In this document: positions 1 to 5,390 of the stretch, piece after piece
Position numbering within the stretch: position 1 is the first letter of the stretch
How the letters are laid out: each line of letters starts with the position of its first letter
From: 2-01-FULL-49-17 sp035549275
GTDB lineage: Bacteria; Patescibacteriota; Minisyncoccia; 2-02-FULL-40-12; GWA2-44-9
Direction: 5' to 3'
Length of the DNA: 11,414 nucleotides
Assembly: GCA_035549275.1 (NCBI GenBank)
Contig: DASZRH010000023.1
Span: 1 to 11,414, forward strand
The notes under the pieces: model-generated
Told to the model about the DNA's origin: nothing
Databases searched by the model: none
The model's input: the letters and a program-made list of their open reading frames with translations, nothing else
Made by a program: the position numbers and the translations under genes

Positions 1-185
1 CCCAGGTGGCGGCGGCGATCGGCCGCCCGCGCGCTGCACGCGCGGTCGGCAACGCGCTCAACAAAAACCCTTTCGCGCCCGAAGTACCGTGCCATCGGGT
101 TATCCGCAGCGATGGTTCGACCGGTGGATTTGCATTCGGCCGGAAGAAAAAGATACAATTACTCAAGAAAGAAGGCGCAATCTAA
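1..185 (+). CDS. ogt: O6-alkylguanine-DNA alkyltransferase (MGMT family), C-terminal part, 5' end cut off by window
   Basis: The frame from base 3 to the TAA at 183-185 gives 60 C-terminal residues; bases 1-2 belong to the preceding codon. The fragment has the hallmarks of the DNA-binding/catalytic domain of methylated-DNA-protein-cysteine methyltransferases. It contains an Arg-finger helix (ARAVGNALNKNP), the active-site motif PCHRVI with its Cys codon at 90-92, and the following GGFAFG loop. Such enzymes remove alkyl groups from O6 of guanine by irreversible transfer to this Cys. A Trp here would mark a non-catalytic alkyltransferase-like protein; Cys is present, so activity is expected. 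The N-terminal part is missing, so I cannot say whether this is a full-length Ogt or one of the short single-domain forms. murG starts 8 bases after the stop, suggesting co-transcription. Confidence 0.88.
   Translation, partial: QVAAAIGRPRAARAVGNALNKNPFAPEVPCHRVIRSDGSTGGFAFGRKKKIQLLKKEGAI
130..159 (+). promoter_or_regulatory. possible weak promoter for murG inside the alkyltransferase 3' end
   Basis: TTGCAT (130-135) and TACAAT (154-159) are separated by 18 bases, 33 bases upstream of the murG ATG. The -10 matches consensus at 5 of 6 positions, but the -35 at only 3 of 6, and the site lies in coding sequence. It may be chance; read-through from the upstream gene would also serve murG. Confidence 0.2.
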
Positions 186-192
186 CACCCTC

Positions 193-1305
193 ATGGCAAA
201 ACGCATTCTCCTTGTCGGCGGCGGATCGGGCGGCCACGTATTTCCGCTCGTAGCGGTCAGCGCGGCGCTGCGCCGCGCTGACCCGTCCGTTGAACTCTAC
301 GCTCTGGGTGAAGGGCGCTTTATGGCCGATGCCATGCGCGAAGCGGGCATTCCGTTTACCAAGATTTCCGCCGGCAAGCTCCGCCGCTACGCGAGTGCCC
401 GCACGTTTTTGGCACCGGTTCAGTTTCTGTGGGGCTTTATCCAGTCGCTCTGGCATCTCTTTCGCATCATGCCTGACGCGGTCTTTACCAAGGGCAGCTA
501 CGCTTCAGTGGCGCCGTCGCTGGTTGCCCGCCTTTATCGCATTCCCGTCTATACCCACGAGTCCGATTCGGTGCCCGGCCGAGCCAATCTCTTCATTAGT
601 AAACTCTCCAAAACGACATTTATTTCCTTTGCCGACTCCAAAAAATATTTTAAAGAAGAAGCTACTCTCCTGACTGGCAATCCGATCCGGCCCGAAGTTC
701 TCCAGGGCCAGCGTGAAGCGGCATTGAAGCATTTTAATTTCCGCGCCGACAAGCAGACGATTTTTATTTTCGGCGGCAGCCAGGGCTCCAAACGGATTAA
801 CGACAGTATTCTCCAGTCGCTTGTCCAGATCGTGCCGCAATACCAGGTTATTCACCAATGCGGTGATTCCCAACTGACGGCGGTTACCGCCGAAATCGAA
901 CGGCTTGAGCGCGAAGGGGAGAGATCGTACGGCCCGATGATCAAAGCCAACTACCGGCTGTTCGCGTTCCTATCCGTCCAAGAGGTGGCCCTGGCCTATG
1001 CGGCTGCCGATGTGGTCATCTCTCGCGCCGGTTCTTCGAACTTGTTTGAAATCGCGGCGCTGGGCAAGCCCGCGATTGTTATTCCGATTACCCATTCCAA
1101 CGGTAATCACCAGGTCCAGAACGCCGTAGAACTTTCGCTCTACGGCGCGGTCATGATCGAGGAAGCCAACCTCACGCCGCATATTTTGATCAACCAGATT
1201 CAGGACTTGCTGGATCCGGCGCGCTGGGCGGAGCGAAGCGCCAAGATAAAAACTTTTGCCGCCGCGGACGCGGCGGCAAAAATCGCCGAAGTATTGCTGA
1301 AATAA
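193..1305 (+). CDS. murG: UDP-N-acetylglucosamine--N-acetylmuramyl-(pentapeptide) pyrophosphoryl-undecaprenol GlcNAc transferase
   Basis: MurG adds GlcNAc from UDP-GlcNAc to lipid I to make lipid II on the inner face of the membrane, the last cytoplasmic step of peptidoglycan precursor synthesis. The 370-residue product is slightly longer than usual (about 355). It has the two-Rossmann GT-B layout. The N-terminal Gly-rich loop is GGGSGGH (9-15, usually GGTGGH). TKGSYASV (99-106) replaces the usual GGY loop, followed by HESDSVPGRAN (122-132) and TGNPIRP (161-167). In the C-terminal domain there are FGGSQGSKRIN (193-203) and the UDP-sugar site SRAGSSNLFEIAALGKP (277-293) with the key Glu at 286, then NHQVQNA (305-311). 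An in-frame ATG at 112 exists, but it overlaps the alkyltransferase and adds a non-homologous, basic 27-residue leader; the ATG at 193 places the family N-terminus correctly. No Shine-Dalgarno is seen. It is separated from other dcw-cluster genes and holB follows after 2 bases. Confidence 0.95.
   Translation: MAKRILLVGGGSGGHVFPLVAVSAALRRADPSVELYALGEGRFMADAMREAGIPFTKISAGKLRRYASARTFLAPVQFLWGFIQSLWHLFRIMPDAVFTKGSYASVAPSLVARLYRIPVYTHESDSVPGRANLFISKLSKTTFISFADSKKYFKEEATLLTGNPIRPEVLQGQREAALKHFNFRADKQTIFIFGGSQGSKRINDSILQSLVQIVPQYQVIHQCGDSQLTAVTAEIERLEREGERSYGPMIKANYRLFAFLSVQEVALAYAAADVVISRAGSSNLFEIAALGKPAIVIPITHSNGNHQVQNAVELSLYGAVMIEEANLTPHILINQIQDLLDPARWAERSAKIKTFAAADAAAKIAEVLLK
1254..1281 (+). repeat. 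12-bp inverted repeat (hairpin) in the murG 3' coding end
   Basis: The arms TTTTGCCGCCGC (1254-1265) and GCGGCGGCAAAA (1270-1281) pair perfectly around the loop GGAC. The DNA encodes the Ala-rich MurG tail FAAADAAAK. The T-run is on the 5' arm and there is no U-tract after the stem, so this is not a standard intrinsic terminator. In mRNA the stem would sit 26 bases before the holB start. Confidence 0.5.
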
Positions 1306-1307
1306 CC

Positions 1308-2156
1308 ATGAAATGGACACTCGAAGGTTTTCCCGAGCAGAAGAAGCTTTTCGAATTCTTAATTGAGAAGGGAATCCTTACCCACGCCTATCTTTTTTCC
1401 GGCCCGGCCAGTATCGGCAAACACCTCTTTGCCGAAAACATATTCGTGTTGGCAAATAACCGGCCAAAATTCGATTCCGCCGATCCCGATTTGCGGCTTA
1501 TCCAGCGAAAGCCGGAAGAATCACGGATTTCCATCGAGACCGTCCGGACAATCAAGCAGTTCGTCGCATTGTCGGCGTTCAGCGGCCCTTACAAATTCAT
1601 TATCATTAATGAAGCCGAGGTTATGACCGACGAGGCGGCCAACGCACTGTTGAAAGTCCTGGAAGAGCCGGCACCGAAAACGGTATTTATACTGATCTCA
1701 AGCCAGCCGGACCAGCTGCCCCATACTATCGCGTCGCGCTGCCAGGAAATTCGCTTCGCTGGCCACGATTCGGCGACGATTGAACGCGCGCTGGCCAAAA
1801 GTAAGTTACCGGCAGAGGACAAAATATTTATTGCCGAACTAGCCCAGGGTCGCTTGGGCTGGGCGATGGAGATGAACGACAAGACGCATATCAAAAAACT
1901 CAAAAAGGCGATTGATGAATTTTCAGAGCTTTTAAACCAGCCTCTGGCCGCGCGCCTTGCGTATGCCAAGAAAATCTATGAGAAGGAAGAATACGCTCAT
2001 GTTGTGCCGTATTGGCTCATGTGGGCTTACGCGCGCCGGGAAACGCTTCCAAACGCGCCGCACGTCCTCTCCCAACTCCTCACGCTCCACGCCCACCTCG
2101 CACACTCCCAATACAACCACCGGTTATTACTCGAAAATACCCTGATTAACCTCTAG
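1308..2156 (+). CDS. holB: DNA polymerase III clamp-loader subunit delta' (HolB-like AAA+ protein)
   Basis: The 282-residue protein matches the delta' subunit of the clamp loader, which with delta and tau/gamma opens the sliding clamp and loads it on primed DNA. Visible features are the N-terminal region GILTHAYLFSGPASIGK, with a Walker-A-like GPASIGK (32-38). There is also the Walker-B-like strand IIINEAE (98-104), MTDEAANALLKVLEEPAP (106-123, very typical of the family) and the SRC sensor motif (143-145) that supplies the trans-acting Arg finger. The rest is helical collar domain. The four-cysteine zinc module usually found after Walker A in delta'/gamma is absent: that stretch (about 45-65) contains no Cys. 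The start ATG is 2 bases after the murG stop with no Shine-Dalgarno, consistent with translational coupling. A generic AAA+ paralogue is possible, but the LLKVLEEP/SRC combination makes delta' the best call. Confidence 0.88.
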   Translation: MKWTLEGFPEQKKLFEFLIEKGILTHAYLFSGPASIGKHLFAENIFVLANNRPKFDSADPDLRLIQRKPEESRISIETVRTIKQFVALSAFSGPYKFIIINEAEVMTDEAANALLKVLEEPAPKTVFILISSQPDQLPHTIASRCQEIRFAGHDSATIERALAKSKLPAEDKIFIAELAQGRLGWAMEMNDKTHIKKLKKAIDEFSELLNQPLAARLAYAKKIYEKEEYAHVVPYWLMWAYARRETLPNAPHVLSQLLTLHAHLAHSQYNHRLLLENTLINL

Positions 2157-2157
2157 T

Positions 2158-2439
2158 GTGTCAAGTTTGACGCCGCCGCCAGGCGGCGTATCCTTACCTT
2201 CGGAGTTCTTTTCGGTGTCTAGCAAAAAAGCCCACAAAATCGGCTTTATCGGCTCGTATCATGGTGCTTTGTTTCTCTTCTTTTTGGTTGTTCTGCTGCT
2301 GAATTGGGGATTTGTCGCCGATTTTCTCTGGGAATGTGCATCCCACCCTGTACCGTTCGTTTTTTGCGTATCCGCCGTCTCGCTTGTTGTTCTCGTCATC
2401 CGTACGCTCCGCGCCGAACGCACTCGGCATCTTCAATAG
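2158..2439 (+). CDS. small two-helix membrane protein, unknown function
   Basis: A 93-residue frame starting at GTG 2158, one base after the holB stop. It encodes a hydrophilic N-terminus and two hydrophobic helices, roughly residues 36-58 (ALFLFFLVVLLLNWGFVADF) and 66-83 (PFVFCVSAVSLVVLVI), with a basic tail RTLRAERTRH. I recognise no family. An alternative start, GTG at 2215, would give 74 residues, removes a Pro/Gly-rich leader and has a GGAG at 2202-2205 with 9-base spacing, the best ribosome-binding site in front of any annotated gene here. The tight spacing of other genes here favours 2158. The stop codon lies inside the terminator stem that closes this transcription unit. The two clear membrane helices and operon-like position support a real gene, but it is short and unidentified. 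Confidence 0.6.
   Translation: MSSLTPPPGGVSLPSEFFSVSSKKAHKIGFIGSYHGALFLFFLVVLLLNWGFVADFLWECASHPVPFVFCVSAVSLVVLVIRTLRAERTRHLQ
2170..2189 (+). repeat. 8-bp GC-rich hairpin just after the holB stop
   Basis: ACGCCGCC (2170-2177) pairs with GGCGGCGT (2182-2189) around a GCCA loop. The following bases (ATCCTTACCTT) are pyrimidine-rich but not a clean T-run. It could be a weak terminator or attenuator between holB and the small membrane protein, or coding coincidence if that protein starts at 2158. Confidence 0.4.
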
Positions 2440-2464
2440 GCCCTCCAAGGGCCTATTTGCTTGT
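2435..2464 (+). terminator. intrinsic terminator closing the murG-holB unit
   Basis: AATAGGCCCT (2435-2444) and AGGGCCTATT (2448-2457) form a perfect 10-bp stem with a 3-base CCA loop, followed by a T-rich tail (TGCTTGT). The 5' arm contains the TAG stop of the small membrane protein (2437-2439), so the stop codon is embedded in the terminator. The tail runs straight into the -35 region of the frr promoter. Confidence 0.7.
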
Positions 2465-2488
2465 AAATCAGGACCCGTTTGATATACT
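2461..2488 (+). promoter_or_regulatory. frr promoter, extended -10, probably leaderless
   Basis: TTGTAA (2461-2466) is followed after 16 bases by TATACT (2483-2488), with TG one base upstream of the -10 (TGATATACT), an extended -10 element. The -10 ends only 6 bases before the frr ATG at 2495, so transcription should start at or next to the A of the start codon. That would give a leaderless mRNA. The same layout recurs before greA. Confidence 0.65.
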
Positions 2489-2494
2489 GTCGCT

Positions 2495-3052
2495 ATGTAT
2501 AAGGAACTCATCCAGCAGCGCAAAAAGGAATTCGACGTCGCATTTGAATTCGCCAAAAACGAAGCTGGCGCGATCCGAACCGTCCGAGCCAATCCTTCGA
2601 TGGTCGAAGATTTAACTGTTGAATATATGGGTTCGCGGATGCGCGTCAAAGAACTTGGTGGGATTTCTACGCCCGAACCGCGCGTCCTGGTTATCCAGCC
2701 CTGGGATTCCGGCGCGCTGGCCGCCGTCGAAAAAGCCATTCGTGAAAGTTCACTTGGTCTTAATCCGGTCAACGACGGCAAAGTCATTCGCCTCACCATT
2801 CCGCCGCTGACCGAAGAGCGCCGCAAGGAATTCATCAAATTGTTGAGCCAAAAAATGGAAGAAGCCCGCATTCGCATGCGCCAGACCCGCGAAGACATTC
2901 TCAAAAAAATTCAAACCGCAGTTAAAGAAAAAACTGCCCGTGAAGACGATCTCTTCCGTGGCAAAGAAGAACTCCAAAAACTCATCGATGAATATCATAA
3001 AAAACTTGATGACTTGGCCAAGAAAAAAGAACAAGAATTAATGATTGGCTAA
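2495..3052 (+). CDS. frr: ribosome recycling factor
   Basis: RRF works with EF-G to split post-termination ribosomes and release mRNA and tRNA. The 185-residue length is the family norm. Conserved blocks are RTVRANPSMVEDLTVEY (28-44), the domain-II region PEPRVLVIQPWD (60-71), EKAIRESSLGLNP (79-91), DGKVIRLTIPPLTEERRKE (94-112), and the long C-terminal helix of the three-helix bundle. The usual VRNIRRD segment is changed to IRMRQTRED (126-134), so the central Asn is lost while the flanking basic residues are kept. No Shine-Dalgarno is present; the start follows directly on the promoter. It is the first gene of the frr-rseP-proS unit. The uppS/cdsA/dxr genes that often lie between frr and rseP in other bacteria are absent. 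Confidence 0.96.
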   Translation: MYKELIQQRKKEFDVAFEFAKNEAGAIRTVRANPSMVEDLTVEYMGSRMRVKELGGISTPEPRVLVIQPWDSGALAAVEKAIRESSLGLNPVNDGKVIRLTIPPLTEERRKEFIKLLSQKMEEARIRMRQTREDILKKIQTAVKEKTAREDDLFRGKEELQKLIDEYHKKLDDLAKKKEQELMIG

Positions 3053-4128
3053 TGCTGACCGCACTGATTTTTATTATCGTCATCGGAGTCCTAGTCCTTG
3101 TCCATGAATTTGGACATTTTATTTTTGCTAAAAAAGCAGGAATGAAAGTCGAAGAATTCGGATTTGGTTTTCCGCCGCGTCTCTGGGGAATCAAAAAGGG
3201 GGAGACAACGTATTCGATCAACTGGATTCCGTTCGGCGGCTTCGTCAAAATTCTCGGCGAGGACGGCGATGAACGCGGCCCGCGCAGTTTTGCGTCCGGT
3301 TCGTTCGGCCAGCGGATTTTGGTGATTGTCGCCGGCGTGCTCATGAACATTCTGCTCGCGGCCGTGTTTCTGGTGATCGTTAACTTCTTTGGTTTGCGCG
3401 TCGGAATCTCCGAGCAGGAGGCCGCCGGCTATCAGGATTTGAAGATTCAGATCGTGGAAGTTTCGGCCGGCAGTCCGGCCGCGGCGGCCGGACTGCAGCC
3501 GCTTGATGAAATCCGCGGCTATGCGGACGGCGGGACGTTTTACGCCATTCACACGACCGAAGAGCTGCAAAATCTGACCGCTCAACGCCAAGGCCAGCCG
3601 ATCACGCTGGAACTCACGCGCGGCGCGACCGATATTGAAAAAACCCTCACGCCTCGCGCCAATCCGCCCGCAGGCCAGGGCGCACTGGGCATCTCGCTGG
3701 CCATGACCGGCTTGGTTCACTATCCATGGTATGAATCCATCTGGCGCGGCTTTTACGACACCGGAATCATCATTATCAACACGGTTCTCGGCTATTACTA
3801 TCTTTTGAAAACTCTGATTATTCATGGTACGTTGATAGCAGAAGTTTCCGGCCCGATCGGCATCGCCGGTTTGACCGGCCAGGCTGCCCGTATCGGCATA
3901 ACCTATCTTTTGCAATTTGTGGCCTTGATCTCGGTCAACCTGGCCGTTTTGAATATTATTCCGTTCCCGGCTTTGGACGGCGGCCGCGCGCTGATGCTGA
4001 TTATCGAAAAGATCAAAGGTTCGCCGATTCACCGCAAAACGGAAATGGTCATCAACATGGCCGGCTTCTATCTTCTTATCGCGTTGATGGTCTATATTAC
4101 ATACAAAGACATTTCTAAATTCTTCTAG
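3052..4128 (+). CDS. rseP: site-2 intramembrane zinc metalloprotease (M50 family, RseP-like)
   Basis: This family cleaves transmembrane segments in regulated intramembrane proteolysis, for example of anti-sigma factors, and clears remnant signal peptides. The 358-residue protein shows the zinc-binding HEFGH motif (18-22; His18, Glu19, His22) in the first membrane helix. A second helix spans about 88-113. A single PDZ domain covers about 131-200, with the GSPAAAAGL (140-148) loop. The VSGPIGI motif (265-271) is followed by helices around 283-303, the third zinc ligand in NIIPFPALDGGR (301-312, Asp309) and a last helix at about 335-350. Having one PDZ domain rather than the two of E. coli RseP is common in many phyla. 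The start ATG overlaps the frr TAA by one base (TAATG), indicating coupling. The substrate is unknown; no sigma/anti-sigma pair is in the window. Confidence 0.94.
   Translation: MLTALIFIIVIGVLVLVHEFGHFIFAKKAGMKVEEFGFGFPPRLWGIKKGETTYSINWIPFGGFVKILGEDGDERGPRSFASGSFGQRILVIVAGVLMNILLAAVFLVIVNFFGLRVGISEQEAAGYQDLKIQIVEVSAGSPAAAAGLQPLDEIRGYADGGTFYAIHTTEELQNLTAQRQGQPITLELTRGATDIEKTLTPRANPPAGQGALGISLAMTGLVHYPWYESIWRGFYDTGIIIINTVLGYYYLLKTLIIHGTLIAEVSGPIGIAGLTGQAARIGITYLLQFVALISVNLAVLNIIPFPALDGGRALMLIIEKIKGSPIHRKTEMVINMAGFYLLIALMVYITYKDISKFF
3470..3496 (+). repeat. 11-bp GC-rich inverted repeat inside rseP
   Basis: GCAGTCCGGCC (3470-3480) pairs with GGCCGGACTGC (3486-3496) around the 5-base loop GCGGC. 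It encodes the AGSPAAAAGLQ segment of the PDZ domain. There is no T-run after it; most likely it results from Ala/Pro/Gly codons, but the perfect pairing is notable. Confidence 0.4.
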
Positions 4129-4130
4129 CA

Positions 4131-5357
4131 ATGAAATTCACCCAGCTGTTCACCCGCACAACCCGCGAAATTTCCGCCGATGAAACCGCGATTAACGCCC
4201 AATATTTGATTCGTGGCGGGTTTGTTTACAAAAACTCGGCTGGTGTGTACTCATTTTTGCCGCTGGGCTGGCGCGTTGCACAAAAAATCATGGCCATCGT
4301 TCGTCAGGAAATGAATAAGATCGGCGGCCAGGAATTGTTCATGCCCGCGTTGGTCGAGAAAAAATTCCTCGAGCCGACGGGCCGTTGGAATCTCGATGTG
4401 GGATTTTTTGCCAAAAGTATGAACGAAAAAGAAGCTAGCTTTACACTAGGCTGGACGCATGAAGAAGTGCTGATGGCGATCGCTTCTCGGTACGTGAGTT
4501 CGTACAAAGATTTGCCGTTCTCGGCGTATCAAATTCAGACGAAATTCCGCAATGAAGCCCGGGCCAAGTCCGGTTTGCTCCGCGGCCGCGAATTCATGAT
4601 GAAGGATTTATACAGTTTCCATGCGTCCGAAGCCGATTTGATGGATTTCTATGAGCGCGCCAAGGAAGCGTATCTGAAAATTTTCTCGCGCGTCGGCCTG
4701 AAAGCATTTTATACGCTGGCCGCCGGCGGCGATTTCACGGCCAACAATACCCATGAGTTTCAAGTTGTCACGCCGATCGGCGAAGATACGATTTATATAT
4801 GCGGAGGGTGCGAATATGCAGAGAATAAAGAAATTTCAAACTTGAAAGCCGGGGACGCGTGTCCCAAATGCCAAGGCGTCGTTCGGGAAGAAAAATCGGT
4901 TGAAGTCGGCAATATTTTCCCGCTGGGCACTAAATATTCCGTGCCGCTGGGCCTGGAATTCGTTAATCAGGATGGAGTCAAAAATCCTGTAGTCATGGGA
5001 TCATACGGCATCGGCATCAGCCGGCTGATGGCCACGATCGTCGAGGTGATGAACGATCCCAAAGGAATTCTCTGGCCGGAAAGCGTGGCGCCATTCAAAG
5101 TTCATCTCATTTCGCTGGAACAGCCCGAACGCGTCGAGAAAATCTATCAGCGGCTTGTCGAAGACGGCGTTGAAGTGCTCTACGACAACCGTGATGACAA
5201 AACGGCCGGAGAAAAATTCGCCGACGCCGATCTCATCGGCTGTCCGATTCGGCTTGTCGTCAGCAGAAAGATCGCCGAGGACGAAATTGAAATCAGGCGC
5301 CGCTCGGAATCTGCCGCTCGCGTTATCCACTTGAACGACCTGGCCGCCTCTTTATAG
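4131..5357 (+). CDS. proS: prolyl-tRNA synthetase, short form lacking the editing insertion
   Basis: ProRS charges tRNA-Pro with proline. At 408 residues it is far shorter than the usual bacterial form (about 570). Class II motif 1 lies around 46-73; the TxE-type loop is GWTHEE (107-112; commonly GPTHEE, so Pro is replaced by Trp). Motif 2 is FRNEARAKSGLLRGREFMMKD (139-159) and motif 3 is MGSYGIGISRLMA (289-301). The C-terminal anticodon-binding domain starts at about 323. The roughly 180-residue YbaK-like editing domain normally inserted between motifs 2 and 3 is missing: the flanks EYAENKE (228-234) and GDACPKC (241-247) are joined by a few residues. The flanks keep a Cys4 set (C224, C227, C244, C247) that could bind zinc. 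The ATG lies 2 bases after the rseP stop. Proofreading of Ala-tRNA-Pro would need a free-standing deacylase elsewhere. Confidence 0.95.
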   Translation: MKFTQLFTRTTREISADETAINAQYLIRGGFVYKNSAGVYSFLPLGWRVAQKIMAIVRQEMNKIGGQELFMPALVEKKFLEPTGRWNLDVGFFAKSMNEKEASFTLGWTHEEVLMAIASRYVSSYKDLPFSAYQIQTKFRNEARAKSGLLRGREFMMKDLYSFHASEADLMDFYERAKEAYLKIFSRVGLKAFYTLAAGGDFTANNTHEFQVVTPIGEDTIYICGGCEYAENKEISNLKAGDACPKCQGVVREEKSVEVGNIFPLGTKYSVPLGLEFVNQDGVKNPVVMGSYGIGISRLMATIVEVMNDPKGILWPESVAPFKVHLISLEQPERVEKIYQRLVEDGVEVLYDNRDDKTAGEKFADADLIGCPIRLVVSRKIAEDEIEIRRRSESAARVIHLNDLAASL

Positions 5358-5360
5358 AAT
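5331..5360 (+). promoter_or_regulatory. possible promoter for the secreted stalk protein
   Basis: TTGAAC (5331-5336) in the proS 3' end is followed by TAGAAT (5355-5360) at 18-base spacing, or TATAGA (5353-5358) at 16. An AT-rich stretch then runs to the ATG at 5391. The 33-base gap is larger than elsewhere in the unit, so independent transcription is plausible. There is no terminator between proS and this gene. Confidence 0.35.
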
Positions 5361-5390
5361 AAAAGTAAGTTAACAATTAAATAATCTTTC

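Noticed and set aside
112..192. Upstream ATG extension of murG
   Set aside because: It overlaps the alkyltransferase active-site region in another frame and adds residues not found in MurG; the ATG at 193 matches the family N-terminus.
3091..4131. A 346-codon open frame on the - strand
   Set aside because: It lies fully antisense to rseP in matching codon phase. The product has no recognisable motif and the rseP reading has all the family motifs.
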